Source: an uncultured Methylibium sp.
GTDB taxonomy: Bacteria; Pseudomonadota; Gammaproteobacteria; Burkholderiales; Burkholderiaceae_C
Assembly: GCF_902826655.1 (NCBI RefSeq)
Contig: NZ_CADEFR010000003.1
Coordinates: 1-64,000, forward strand
Direction: 5' to 3'
Length of the DNA: 64,000 bases
The position numbers were made by a program, and so were the translations under genes. How positions within the stretch are numbered: position 1 is the stretch's first letter; every line of letters begins with the position of its first letter. Below the pieces are notes generated by a model. It was not told the DNA's origin. It searched no databases and saw only the letters and a list, made by a program, of their open reading frames with translations. Shown here piece after piece: positions 7,413-18,796 of this stretch.

Positions 7413-7769
7413 TCAGCCCGCGAAGCAGGGCGCCACCTCGCGCACCTCGATCGTCGCCCACTCGGCGGCCGGGCATTCGGCGGCCAGGGCGATGGCTTCG
7501 TCGCGCGTCTGGCAGGTCAGCAGGTAGAAGCCGCCGACCATCTCCTTCGATTCGGTGAAGGGGCCGTCGGTCATCAGGCGCTTGCCGCCGCGGATCGCGA
7601 CGCGCACGCCGTGCTGGTCGGAACGCAGCGACTCGCTCGCCACCAGCAAGTCGCGGGCGGCAAGCTGCTGCCCCCACTTCACCATCCGGTCGTAGAGCGC
7701 CTCGCCCTCTTGAGGCGAGCGGCTGGGCCGCTGGTCGCGCGGCTCCATCACCATCAGCATGTAGGCCAT
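7413..7769 (-). CDS. YCII/DGPF-domain protein (PhnB-like DGPF type)
   Basis: The 118-residue protein starts MAYMLMVMEPRDQR and contains the DGPFTESKEMVGGFYLL motif that names DGPF proteins, then a C-terminal helix (TRDEAIALAAECPAA) and EVREV. It lies just downstream of the ECF sigma-factor gene on the same strand. ECF42-type sigma factors are known to occur with one or more DGPF genes and to control them, so co-regulation is likely. Its own activity is unknown. Confidence 0.85.
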   Translation of the reverse strand: MAYMLMVMEPRDQRPSRSPQEGEALYDRMVKWGQQLAARDLLVASESLRSDQHGVRVAIRGGKRLMTDGPFTESKEMVGGFYLLTCQTRDEAIALAAECPAAEWATIEVREVAPCFAG

Positions 7770-7847
7770 CGTGTTCTCCCGTGGAGCGGCGATCTTAGGG
7801 GCGTCGCCTTGTCCCCGCGATGACCTGGGATGTCATGGCAGGGGCTG

Positions 7848-9146
<1,299 letters not shown>

Positions 9147-9167
9147 GCGGAGCGTCCCTTCATCGTT

Positions 9168-9704
9168 TCACTTCTCGGCCGCGGCCTTCAGGTCGGCGAG
9201 CCCGGCCTCGAAGTCCTTGCCGACCATCGTGTCGAAGTCGAACACCAGTCCCATCACCTTCGAAATGTAGGGGCTGGGCCCGTACATCGCCCAGGTGACC
9301 TCGGTCGCGCTGCCGCGCGGCACGAGCGTGAACTCGGCGAAGTTGTGGGCCTCGAAGGGGCGCAGGAAGTCGAGCCGCATCAGCACGCGCGACGGTGACT
9401 GCGACTCGGTGATCGCCAGGCTGCCCTGGCCGATGTCCTTGTTGCCGTCCCAGGCGTAGGTCGCGCCCGGGCCGGCCGCCGGGCCGGCGAAGCTGCGCTT
9501 CATCGCGGGGTCCTTCTTCTCGTAGGGCGACCAGCTCGCGAAGCCCTTCAGATCGTCGATCAGCGGGAAGATCTTCTCGGGCGGCGCCTGGATGGTGAGG
9601 CTGCGCTGCACGCGGAAGCTGTCGGGCCGCGTCGCCGCGACGATCAGCAGCGCGGCCAGCAGGGCCACGACGACGACGGCGGCGTAGGCGATGAACTTGA
9701 GCAT
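9168..9704 (-). CDS. SRPBCC-family (START-like) protein with N-terminal membrane anchor
   Basis: The 178-residue product has one hydrophobic helix at residues 4-26, then a polyketide-cyclase/START-like domain: VQRSLTIQAPPEKIFPLIDDLKGFASWSPYEKKDP is the classic start, VTWAMYG the last core strands, and VGKDFEAGLADLKAAAE the long C-terminal helix. Such domains bind hydrophobic ligands in a deep cavity. It lies between the ECF sigma gene and a DGPF gene on the same strand with short gaps, so it is probably part of the sigma regulon. Ligand unknown. Confidence 0.85.
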   Translation of the reverse strand: MLKFIAYAAVVVVALLAALLIVAATRPDSFRVQRSLTIQAPPEKIFPLIDDLKGFASWSPYEKKDPAMKRSFAGPAAGPGATYAWDGNKDIGQGSLAITESQSPSRVLMRLDFLRPFEAHNFAEFTLVPRGSATEVTWAMYGPSPYISKVMGLVFDFDTMVGKDFEAGLADLKAAAEK

Positions 9705-9726
9705 GGGGGTCTCCGGGGAAGGGGTC

Positions 9727-10161
9727 TTACTGCTTAGGCCGGTGGGCCGACTGCGCGAGCATCTCGTCGAAGCCGGCCGCGGCCTGCTGCACCTCGGGGG
9801 TGTAGTCGGCGAACTCCTGCACCTGGCGCACCTCGATGATCTCGTTGTCGGCGCCGGGGCAGCGGCTGGCCCAGGCGATGGCCTCGTCGCGCGACTTGAC
9901 CTGGATCATCCAGTAGCCGCCCAGCACCTCCTTGGCCTCGGCGAAGGGGCCGTCCTTGACGCTGGCCTTGCCGCCCTTGAACGACACGCGCGCGCCGGTC
10001 GCGGGCGGGTGCAGGCCGTCGAGCGCGAGCAGCACGCCGGCCTTCTGCAGGTCCTCGTTGAACTTCATCATCGCCTTGACGCGCTCGGGGTCGAGCGTCT
10101 GCACGGCATCGGGGGCCGCGGCCGCGTAGCCCTCGGGGATCATCAGCATCATGAATCGCAT
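9727..10161 (-). CDS. YCII/DGPF-domain protein
   Basis: The 144-residue protein begins MRFMMLMIPEGY and carries GGKASVKDGPFAEAKEVLGGYW and DEAIAWASRCPGADNEIIEVR, the standard DGPF signature. A C-terminal helix (VQQAAAGFDEMLAQSA) extends beyond the shorter copies in this window. The start at 10161 overlaps the end of the DHA2 transporter gene by 13 bases, suggesting co-transcription. It is the second DGPF protein within the sigma-factor block. Role unknown. Confidence 0.85.
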   Translation of the reverse strand: MRFMMLMIPEGYAAAAPDAVQTLDPERVKAMMKFNEDLQKAGVLLALDGLHPPATGARVSFKGGKASVKDGPFAEAKEVLGGYWMIQVKSRDEAIAWASRCPGADNEIIEVRQVQEFADYTPEVQQAAAGFDEMLAQSAHRPKQ

Positions 10162-11705
10162 GGCAGTTCTCCTGACAGTGTTGCGGGTTCGGTGCGCGGT
10201 GGCGCGCGCAGGGTGGACCAGGCCAGCAGGGCCGAGGCCAGCAGCAGCGCGGCGCCTCCCAGGGCGCTGAGCTCCAGGCCCTGCATGAAGGCGGCGCGCG
10301 AGGCGTCGAGCAGCGCCGCACCGTCGCTGGCCGACAGCTGGCCGGCCGCCGACGCGGCGCCACCGAGCGTGGCGCGCGCCGCCTCCAGTGCCTGCGGCGA
10401 CAGCGGCGCCGGCGACCCGGCCATCGCGCCGCGGTAGATGGCGGTGCCCAGGCTGCCGAAGACGGCGACGCCGAGCGCGCCGCCGAACTCGGAGCTGGTC
10501 TCCGAGATCGCCGACGCGGCCCCGGCGCGCTCGGGCGGGACCGAGCCCACGACCAGGTCGGTCGCGAGCGTGAAGACCGGCGCGAGGCCCAGCGACATCA
10601 GCACGTTGGCGACGATCATCAGCGGCAGGCCCTCGCGCACCGGGGCCTGCGACAGCATCGCGAAGGCCGCCGCGGCGAGCAGCAGACCGCCGGCGACGAC
10701 ACCGGCCGACGACCCGCGCTTCCGCAGCCAGGGCGTCGCCATCGAGCCGGCGACGAAGGCCAGCGCCCACGGCACGGTGGCCATGCCGGCCTGCAGCGGC
10801 GTCAGCCCCAGCACCAGTTGCAGGTACTGCGCGATGAAGATGTAGACGCCGAACATCGCCAGGCAGGCCAGCAGGTAGATCGCGAGCGACGCACTGAAGG
10901 CCGGCACGCGGAACAGCCGCAGGTCGATCAGCGGGTCGTCCAGGCGGCGCTGGCGCCGCACGAAGACGGCACCGAGCGCCAGCCCGGCGCCGATCGCCAG
11001 CAGCGGCTCGATCGCGAGGCCGTGCTCGGCCAGGCGCTTGAGGCCGTGGATCAGCGCCAGCACCGCGGCGAGCGAGAGCGCGGCGCTGGCCACGTCGAGC
11101 CGGCGCGCCGACGGGTCGCGGAACTCGGGCAGCAGCCAGGGGCCGACCGCCAGCAGCAGCAACATCACCGGCACGTTGATGAGGAACACCGAGCCCCACC
11201 AGAACCACTCGAGCAGCAGGCCGCCGATCAGCGGGCCGACGGCCGCGCCGAGCGAATAGCTCGACACCCAGATGCCGATCGCGGTGGTGCGCTGGGCCGG
11301 GTCGTGGAACATGTTGCGGATCAGCGAGAGCGTCGACGGCGCCACCGTCGCGCCGGCGATGCCCAGCAGGGCGCGCATCGCGATCAGCGCCTCGGCGCTG
11401 GTCGCGAAGGCCGCCAGCACCGAGGCCACGCCGAAGGCGGCCGCGCCGATCAGCAGCAGGCGCCGCCGGCCGATGCGGTCGCCCAGCGTGCCCATCGTGA
11501 TCAGCATGCCGGCGACCATGAAGCCGTAGATGTCGATGATCCACAGCAGCTGCGACGCGCTCGGCGCCAGCTCGCGGCTGAGCGCCGGCACCGCCAGGTT
11601 CAAGACCGTGAGGTCCATCGAATAGAGCATGCAGGGCAGTGCGATCACGGCCAGGCCGGTCCATTCGCGGCGGCCGGCGCGCGCCGGGGCGGGAGTCTGC
11701 GACAT
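10149..11705 (-). CDS. DHA2-family MFS drug/proton antiporter (SmvA/EmrB-like)
   Basis: The 518-residue protein has about 14 predicted membrane helices and the DHA2 motifs: MDLTVLNLAVPALS in helix 1, GTLGDRIGRRRLL (motif A) between helices 2 and 3, and SSYSLGAAVGPLIGGLL (motif C, the antiporter motif) in helix 5. Relatives expel quaternary ammonium compounds, dyes and other lipophilic cations using the proton gradient. It precedes the DGPF gene by overlap and follows the DUF1428 gene closely. The real substrate cannot be read from sequence. Confidence 0.85.
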   Translation of the reverse strand: MSQTPAPARAGRREWTGLAVIALPCMLYSMDLTVLNLAVPALSRELAPSASQLLWIIDIYGFMVAGMLITMGTLGDRIGRRRLLLIGAAAFGVASVLAAFATSAEALIAMRALLGIAGATVAPSTLSLIRNMFHDPAQRTTAIGIWVSSYSLGAAVGPLIGGLLLEWFWWGSVFLINVPVMLLLLAVGPWLLPEFRDPSARRLDVASAALSLAAVLALIHGLKRLAEHGLAIEPLLAIGAGLALGAVFVRRQRRLDDPLIDLRLFRVPAFSASLAIYLLACLAMFGVYIFIAQYLQLVLGLTPLQAGMATVPWALAFVAGSMATPWLRKRGSSAGVVAGGLLLAAAAFAMLSQAPVREGLPLMIVANVLMSLGLAPVFTLATDLVVGSVPPERAGAASAISETSSEFGGALGVAVFGSLGTAIYRGAMAGSPAPLSPQALEAARATLGGAASAAGQLSASDGAALLDASRAAFMQGLELSALGGAALLLASALLAWSTLRAPPRTEPATLSGELPCDS

Positions 11706-11715
11706 GCCGGCCCGC

Positions 11716-12075
11716 TCAGACGTCGACGAAGGTCTTGAAGCCGCCCATGATCATCCGCTTGCCGTCGAAGGGGATGGCCTTGGGGTTCATCATCGACTCC
11801 AGGCGCGGATCGGCCATGACCTTCGCGTTGATCTTGTCGCGCTGCTTGCGCGACTTGTAGACGATCCACGAGAAGACGACCGTCTCGCCCTTCTTCAGCT
11901 TCACGGCCTGCGGGAACGAGGTCCACTTGCCGGGTTTCACGTCGTCGGCCACGCACTCGATGTACTCGAGGGCGCCGAACTCGCGCCAGATCTTGCCGGC
12001 CTTGCGCGACAGCCGGCGATAGGCCTCCAGGTTCTTGGTGGGGACGGGCACGATGAATCCATCGACGTAGCTCAT
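11716..12075 (-). CDS. DUF1428-family protein
   Basis: The 119-residue protein starts MSYVDGFIVPVPTKNLEAY, the hallmark of DUF1428, followed by FGALEYIECVADDV, VFSWIVYKSRKQRDKINAKVM and GKRMIMGGFKTFVD. Structures of the family show a dimeric alpha-beta barrel of unknown activity. AGGAGACCCCC precedes the ATG. It lies 10 bases upstream of the DHA2 transporter gene on the same strand, so they likely share a transcript. Confidence 0.85.
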   Translation of the reverse strand: MSYVDGFIVPVPTKNLEAYRRLSRKAGKIWREFGALEYIECVADDVKPGKWTSFPQAVKLKKGETVVFSWIVYKSRKQRDKINAKVMADPRLESMMNPKAIPFDGKRMIMGGFKTFVDV

Positions 12076-12120
12076 GGGGGTCTCCTCGGGGTGGGGTGCG
12101 GGTGTCGGGTCGGGGCGGGC

Positions 12121-12543
12121 TCACATCGGCGGCGAGACCATGACCATCCAGGCGACGCCGTAGCGGTCGGTCAGCATGCCGAAGCGCGGTGACCAGAAGG
12201 TCTCGCCCTGCGGCATCGTCACGCTGCCGCCTTGGGACAGCGCAGCGAAGACGCGGTCGGCACTGGGGATGTCGGTCACGCTGACGGCCAGCGAGAAGCC
12301 CTGGAAGGGCGCGCCGGCCTCGTTGCTGCAGCCGTCGGACATCATGATCCGCTGGTCGCCGACGGTGATCGAGGCGTGCATGACCTTGTCGCCCCAGTCG
12401 GCGGGGATCATGCCGGGCGGCGGCGGGTCCGGCGCCTCCTTGAAGCGCATCAGCATCTCGAGCTCGGCGCCGAGCGCGCGGCGGTAGAACTCCACCGCTT
12501 CCTCGGTCTTGCCGTTGAAGGTGAGGTAGGCCTGGATCAGCAT
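12121..12543 (-). CDS. VOC-family protein (PhnB-like glyoxalase fold)
   Basis: The 140-residue protein has the paired beta-alpha-beta modules of the vicinal-oxygen-chelate fold: IQAYLTFNGKTEEAVEFYRRALGAE (first module), HASITVGDQRIMMSD, and the second module ending FGMLTDRYGVAWMVMV. This is the PhnB/3-demethylubiquinone-methyltransferase-like subgroup. I chose ATG 12543 since AAGGAGCCGCC lies just upstream; the longer frame has a poor N-terminus. It leads the minus-strand block that runs to 7413. Substrate unknown. Confidence 0.85.
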   Translation of the reverse strand: MLIQAYLTFNGKTEEAVEFYRRALGAELEMLMRFKEAPDPPPPGMIPADWGDKVMHASITVGDQRIMMSDGCSNEAGAPFQGFSLAVSVTDIPSADRVFAALSQGGSVTMPQGETFWSPRFGMLTDRYGVAWMVMVSPPM

Positions 12544-12707
12544 GGCGGCTCCTTCGTCGTGAGTGGCGTGTACCGACACGACGAAGGAGAGCACGGCGGA
12601 TCGACAGGGTCGACCGGTGCAGGTGTAACGGGTTGTTTCGCTGGCCGGCGGGCGGTGATGCCGGCGCTCGTGGTGGGCGCCGCAAGCTGGAGATCAGACC
12701 CGGTGGG

Positions 12708-14488
<1,781 letters not shown>

Positions 14489-14516
14489 CGAGGGGCTTTC
14501 GACGCTGGGGCGGCGG

Positions 14517-14522
14517 ATTCTA
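14517..14522 (-). promoter_or_regulatory. Candidate -10 element for panB
   Basis: On the minus strand the hexamer is TAGAAT, placed about 28 bases before the panB ATG, giving a predicted leader of about 20 bases. The -35 region 17 bases further up (CCATGC) is a poor match, so the element is tentative. Confidence 0.3.
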
Positions 14523-14554
14523 GCCATCACCGGCCGCCCGCATGGAGCCAACGG

Positions 14555-15235
14555 CTACGCACCGACGAGCATCGCAGGCAGCTTCTGCTCTTGCGCGTGC
14601 AGGCCGAGGACGCCTAACGCGACTGCGTTGTTGATTGCGTGGGCGATGTAGCCGGGAAGGACCGACCGGGTTTGCAGGTAGGCAAACCCGAGAACGAGGC
14701 CTCCAACGAACGCGACGCAGGCGTGAACTGGATCGCTCAAGTGAACACATGCGAACGCCGCCGCGGCGAGCGCGACGGCGGGAGTCTTGCTCATCCGACG
14801 CAACAGGAGCCCCATCGCACACGCGCGAAACACGATCTCCTCGACGAGCGGCAGGACCAGACAGATCGTCAACCAGCCGACCCAGTGCGCTGCGTAGGGC
14901 CGGTACTCGCGGGCTACCTCGACTGACGTGGGAAGGTGCAGGAACGCCATGACTTGGAGCAAGGCCAAAGCCAGAACGCAGAAGACGATCCAGCCCAAGC
15001 TCAACCGAAGCGGCGGGATGTGAGTCAGTGAATCGCGTGCAACGACAGGCAGATCGGCACGGAAGTGGCGCAACGCCATCAACTGCAGCAGCCCCGCGAA
15101 AAGGGATCCGTAGAGAGCCGCCGAGCCGAGCGCATCGAACTGGGTGTGCATAGCCTGCTGGAACAGCCAGAGCAAGAGCACAACCAGCGTCAGTTCCAAA
15201 AGATTCCTCGTCGTGGCAGGGTGATGCCGCAGCAT
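14555..15235 (-). CDS. CPBP-family (CAAX-type) intramembrane metalloprotease
   Basis: The 226-residue protein has about seven hydrophobic helices and all CPBP (Abi) motifs: LVEEIVFRACAMG (the EExxxR motif 1), FACVHLSD (motif 2 with His) and GYIAHAINNAVAL (motif 3, HxxxN). CPBP proteases cleave within the membrane and in bacteria are often next to bacteriocin genes, as processing or immunity proteins. It is 20 bases downstream of the GG-leader peptide gene on the same strand. I use ATG 15235; a GTG lies one codon upstream. Base composition is less GC-rich than its flanks. Confidence 0.85.
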   Translation of the reverse strand: MLRHHPATTRNLLELTLVVLLLWLFQQAMHTQFDALGSAALYGSLFAGLLQLMALRHFRADLPVVARDSLTHIPPLRLSLGWIVFCVLALALLQVMAFLHLPTSVEVAREYRPYAAHWVGWLTICLVLPLVEEIVFRACAMGLLLRRMSKTPAVALAAAAFACVHLSDPVHACVAFVGGLVLGFAYLQTRSVLPGYIAHAINNAVALGVLGLHAQEQKLPAMLVGA

Positions 15236-15255
15236 CACACTGCTTCAAGTTCAAG

Positions 15256-15420
15256 CTACGGGCATCCCCAACTACTCATGTCTCCGTTGCCACCTGTGGA
15301 CTCCTTCGCCGCCTTGTAGATGGCGGGAACAGGGGCAAGTGCCATCCCTCCGCCAACAGCTTTGCACTCCTCCGGTGTGAGATCACGGGCTTTGGTCCCC
15401 GTCTCTTCATTGCAATCCAT
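15256..15420 (-). CDS. Bacteriocin-like small peptide with double-glycine leader
   Basis: This 54-residue peptide has DLTPEECKAVGGG at residues 13-25, the (E/D)L-x3-E-x3-V-x-GG leader that guides export and cleavage by C39-peptidase ABC transporters. Cleavage after the GG would release about 30 residues rich in small residues, starting near MALAPVPAIY and ending DMSSWGCP. I prefer ATG 15420 since GGGAG lies 6 bases upstream; the frame stays open up to 15492. It has a single Cys in the core, close to the C-terminus. The CPBP protease gene follows. No C39 transporter is in this window. I do not recognise a named bacteriocin family. Confidence 0.6.
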   Translation of the reverse strand: MDCNEETGTKARDLTPEECKAVGGGMALAPVPAIYKAAKESTGGNGDMSSWGCP

Positions 15421-15480
15421 TTGCATCTCCCGTTCGTCATGAGGCGCTGTAACGTCGCGCCCGACCACGTGATTGCGATC

Positions 15481-15537
15481 GTGATTGATCACGTAAGCTG
15501 TCTCAAGTCTTTCGACTCAAACGTGTAAGACCTTACA
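15481..15537. promoter_or_regulatory. Two short perfect palindromes upstream of the peptide gene
   Basis: GTGAT-TG-ATCAC (15481-15492) and TGTAAG-AC-CTTACA (15524-15537) are exact inverted repeats with two-base centres, located about 60-120 bases upstream of the preferred peptide start. Their spacing (about 44 bases centre to centre) would place both on the same helical face. They look like operator sites but no cognate regulator is identifiable. Confidence 0.45.
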
Positions 15538-15616
15538 GGTTGTGGCGCTTCGTTTGGGCGGCGGCTAGCAGGCGGCCGTGACGCGGAGCGGGCGTCAATC
15601 GCAAGTCGCGTCGCAA

Positions 15617-16462
15617 TCAGCTGGGGGTGTAGGCGAGCCGCACGTACAGCGGCGCAAAGGCCTCGGCCTGCGTGACCTCGATCAGGTGCTCGCGCGCCAG
15701 CTCGAGCATCGCGATGAAGGTCACGACGACGACCTGCGGGCCGCGGCGGGCGTCGAACAGGTCCTCGAACAGTGCGAAGCGGCGGCCCTGCAGGCGCTTG
15801 AGGACGATGCTCATGTGCTCGCGCACCGACAGCTCCTCGCGCGTGATGTGATGGTGCTGCACCAGCCGGGCGCGCTTGAGGATGTCGAGCCAGGCTTCGC
15901 GCAGCTCGTCGACCGCCACCTCGGGCCAGCGCGGCTGCAGCGAGGCCTCGACGTGCACCTGCGCGCGCAGGAAGTCGCGGCCCAGCAGCGGCAGCGCGTC
16001 GATCTTCGCGGCGGCCCCCTTCATCTGCTCGTACTCGAGCAGGCGGCGCACCAGTTCGGCCCGCGGGTCCTCGGGCTCCTTGCCTTCCTCGCTGCGCTTG
16101 GGCGGCAGCAGCATGCGCGACTTGATCTCGATCAGCATCGCCGCCATCAGCAGGTACTCGGCCGCCAGCTCGAGGTTGCGGCTGCGGATCTGGTCGACGT
16201 AGGTCAGGTACTGGCGCGTGACATCCGCCATCGGGATGTCGAGGATGTTGAAGTTCTGCTTGCGGATCAGGTAGAGCAGCAGGTCCAGCGGGCCCTCGAA
16301 GGTCTCGAGGAAGACCTCCAGCGCGTCGGGCGGGATGTACAGGTCGGTCGGCAGCGCGAACAGCGGCTCGCCGTACAGGCGCGCCAGCGCGATCTGGTCC
16401 ACGGTCTCGGGGACCGGGGCCACGGGCGGGGGCAGCACGGCCTCGCCGGCCGCAGAGGGCAT
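15617..16462 (-). CDS. scpA: Segregation and condensation protein A
   Basis: The 281-residue kleisin subunit links SMC heads and, with ScpB, forms the bacterial condensin that organises chromosomes. The N-terminal FEGPLDLLLYLIRKQNFNILDIPMADVTRQYLTY and LAAEYLLMAAMLIEIKSRMLLP are the ScpA signature; the C-terminal winged-helix region ends in VVVTFIAMLELAREHLIEVTQAE. I chose the ATG at 16462, after the DUF3460 gene stop; longer starts overlap that gene. A Pro-rich N-terminal tail of about 50 residues precedes the core, common in Burkholderiales. Confidence 0.92.
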   Translation of the reverse strand: MPSAAGEAVLPPPVAPVPETVDQIALARLYGEPLFALPTDLYIPPDALEVFLETFEGPLDLLLYLIRKQNFNILDIPMADVTRQYLTYVDQIRSRNLELAAEYLLMAAMLIEIKSRMLLPPKRSEEGKEPEDPRAELVRRLLEYEQMKGAAAKIDALPLLGRDFLRAQVHVEASLQPRWPEVAVDELREAWLDILKRARLVQHHHITREELSVREHMSIVLKRLQGRRFALFEDLFDARRGPQVVVVTFIAMLELAREHLIEVTQAEAFAPLYVRLAYTPS

Positions 16463-16476
16463 CGACGCCGACAAGC

Positions 16477-16677
16477 TCAGCCCTTGGTCTGGTAGACGTA
16501 GGGCTGCTGCGGCACGCGCGACTCGCGCTGCTCGGCCGTCGTCTGCAGGTCCTGCGGCCGGTCCCACAGCAGGGCGCGGCCCTGGCGCTGCTTTTCCTCG
16601 AGCTTCGGGTCGCGCTGCTTCAGCGTCGCGATGAAGTCGGTCACGTCCGACCGGTAGGGCTTCCAGAACAGCGGCAT
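16477..16677 (-). CDS. DUF3460-family protein
   Basis: The 66-residue protein (MPLFWKPYRSDVTDFIATLKQRDP, KQRQGRALLWDRP) matches DUF3460, a short protein found almost only in betaproteobacteria, typically just upstream of scpA as here. It is highly charged, with no signal peptide or membrane helix. The conserved position next to scpA suggests a link to chromosome or cell-cycle functions, but no role is established. Confidence 0.88.
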   Translation of the reverse strand: MPLFWKPYRSDVTDFIATLKQRDPKLEEKQRQGRALLWDRPQDLQTTAEQRESRVPQQPYVYQTKG

Positions 16678-16722
16678 GGCGGGTGGGCTTAGAGTCGAGC
16701 CGGCATTTTACCGGGGGTGGCC

Positions 16723-17214
16723 ATGCGGCTATGGGGGATCGTCCTGGGCCTGGGACTGCTGGCGCTGGCGGCTTGCGACCAGAACCGGATCGCGAAGCTC
16801 GAGGAGGGCGTCTCGACCGAGGCGCAGGTGCGCGCCGCCTTCGGCGAGCCGCTGGCCGTGCATGCCGAGCCCGGCGGCGCGCGCACGCTGGAATACACCC
16901 GCCAGCCCGAGGGCACGGCCAACTACATGATCACGATCGGCCCGGACGGCGTGATGAGCGCGCTGCGCCAGGTGCTGGCGCCGCCGTACTTCGCCAGGGT
17001 CCGGCCCGGCATGACGCGCGAGGAAGTGCGCCGCCTGCTGGGCAAGCCGGCCAAGGAGTGGGAGTTCCCGCTCAAGCAGGAGAGCGTCTGGGACTGGCGC
17101 TGGCGCGACGGCCAGCAGGGGATGATGTTCAGCGCCACCTTCGATGCGCAGGGGCGCGTGTTGCACGCCGCCAGCGCCATCGACCCGCGCGAGATCCAGC
17201 AAGGGGGCTATTGA
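16723..17214 (+). CDS. BamE/SmpA-like outer membrane lipoprotein
   Basis: The 163-residue product has a lipoprotein signal (hydrophobic stretch ending LLALAACDQ, lipidated Cys near residue 18) followed by two BamE-like repeats: LEEGVSTEAQVRAAFGEPL and VRPGMTREEVRRLLGKPAKEWEF. The second is the SmpA/OmlA signature; WDWRWRDGQ fits the strand where BamE binds BamD. It is likely a periplasmic-facing lipoprotein of the outer membrane, a paralogue of BamE rather than necessarily the core subunit. ATG 16723 follows GGGGGTGG. Confidence 0.8.
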   Translation: MRLWGIVLGLGLLALAACDQNRIAKLEEGVSTEAQVRAAFGEPLAVHAEPGGARTLEYTRQPEGTANYMITIGPDGVMSALRQVLAPPYFARVRPGMTREEVRRLLGKPAKEWEFPLKQESVWDWRWRDGQQGMMFSATFDAQGRVLHAASAIDPREIQQGGY

Positions 17215-17268
17215 GGCGGCCGCCGTCACCGAACCGTCACTGTCACATGCGCGTGCCATAGTGAGTCG

Positions 17269-18783
17269 GTGACCGAGATCGAACTCAAGCTGGCCATTCC
17301 CCCGTCCGCGGTTGCTGCCGTGGCGCGCGCGGTCGGTACGGCCGGCGCGCGGCGGCAGCGCCTGCAGGCGATCTACTTCGACACCGCCGACCGCCGCCTG
17401 GCGGCCGCCGGCATTGCGCTGCGGCTGCGCAAGGAAGGCCGGCGCTGGGTGCAGACGCTCAAGGTCGGTCCGGCGCACGGCATGGCGCGCGGCGAGCACA
17501 ACGTCGAGCTGCGCGTGCCGGCCGGCGTGCCGCCCGCGCTCGATCCCGCGCTGCACGCCGTCGCGCCGATCGGCCGGGCGCTGGCCGCCGCGCTGGAGCC
17601 GCGCGACGGCGAGGTGGCGCCCGCGCTGCTGCCGCTGTACCGGACCGACGTGACGCGCCTGGCGCGGCCGCTGCGCAGCCGGCGCGGCACGGTGGAACTG
17701 GCGCTCGACCGCGGCGAGATCGTCGCCGACGGTCCCGACGGCAGGCTGCGCCGCTGGCCGGCCTGCGAGCTCGAGGTCGAGCTGCTGGGCGGCAGCCCGG
17801 TCGCCGTGGCCGAGGTCGCGCGCCGCTTCGCGCGTGCCCACGGGCTGTGGCTCGACACGCGGACCAAGGCCGAGCGCGGCGACCGCCTGGCACGCGGCAT
17901 CGCGGCCGGCGATCAGGTGCCGGCGGTCAAGGCCGAGGCGGTGCGCCTGCGCAAGGACATGGCGCCCGTCCAAGCCTGGGCGACCGTGCTGCGCCAGGGG
18001 CTGGCGCAGGCCCTGCCCAACTGGAGCGAGGTCGCCGGCGGCAGCGGCCGTGCCGAGCACCTGCACCAGCTGCGCGTGGCCTTGCGGCGGCTGCGCTCGG
18101 CCGAGCGTTTCTTCGCCGGCTGGCCCGGCGTGCCCGAGGCGCCGTGGAGCGAGGCGGTCGCGGCCTTGTTCCGCGCGCTCGGCGCGACGCGCGACCGCGA
18201 CGCGCTGGCCGGGGGCCTGCAGCCCGCGATCGACGCGGCGCTCGCGGCCCAGGGGCTGCCGTCCATGGTCTGGCCGATGGCGCACGCGCCCGACTGGACC
18301 GGTCAGGCCCTGCATGACCCCGGCATCGTGCTGGTCGAGCTGCTGGCCTACGCCGCCGAGATGCAGCAGTTCGTCGGCGCGGTGAACAGCGACGCCGCCT
18401 TGACGGACCTCGCCGCCGAGCGGCTGGACGACTGGCATGCCCGGGTGCGCCGCGACGCGAAGCGCTTCGACACACTGGACGACGAGGCCCGGCATCGACT
18501 GCGCAAGCGCGTCAAGCGGCTGCGCTACGCGGCCGAGTTCAGCGCGGCGCTGTTCCCGAGGCGTGCGGTCGAGCGCTACATGGCGCCGCTGCGCGCCGCG
18601 CAGGAGCGGCTGGGCGAGTTCAACGACGTCTGCGTGGCCCAGGCGGCGTGCAAGTCGCTCACCGACGGTGTGCCGCAGGCCTGGTTCGCACTGGGCTGGC
18701 TGGCCGCGCGGCGCGACATGACGCTGGCCGAGGGCGCCGCAGCGCTGCAGGGCCTGCGCAAGGCCGAGCCGTTCTGGCGTTGA
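17269..18783 (+). CDS. CYTH and CHAD domain protein
   Basis: The 504-residue protein joins a CYTH triphosphate-tunnel domain (residues 1-200, opening with the EIELKLAI signature and RLRKEGRRWVQTLK) to a CHAD domain (about 225-500) rich in conserved histidines and arginines (EHLHQLRVALRRLRSAERFF, RHRLRKRVKRLRYAAEF). CYTH enzymes hydrolyse inorganic triphosphate; CHAD domains bind polyphosphate. The combination suggests polyphosphate turnover. The start is GTG, with no clear ribosome site; only 54 bases separate it from the preceding lipoprotein gene. Confidence 0.9.
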   Translation: MTEIELKLAIPPSAVAAVARAVGTAGARRQRLQAIYFDTADRRLAAAGIALRLRKEGRRWVQTLKVGPAHGMARGEHNVELRVPAGVPPALDPALHAVAPIGRALAAALEPRDGEVAPALLPLYRTDVTRLARPLRSRRGTVELALDRGEIVADGPDGRLRRWPACELEVELLGGSPVAVAEVARRFARAHGLWLDTRTKAERGDRLARGIAAGDQVPAVKAEAVRLRKDMAPVQAWATVLRQGLAQALPNWSEVAGGSGRAEHLHQLRVALRRLRSAERFFAGWPGVPEAPWSEAVAALFRALGATRDRDALAGGLQPAIDAALAAQGLPSMVWPMAHAPDWTGQALHDPGIVLVELLAYAAEMQQFVGAVNSDAALTDLAAERLDDWHARVRRDAKRFDTLDDEARHRLRKRVKRLRYAAEFSAALFPRRAVERYMAPLRAAQERLGEFNDVCVAQAACKSLTDGVPQAWFALGWLAARRDMTLAEGAAALQGLRKAEPFWR

Positions 18784-18796
18784 GCCTCGCGCCGGC

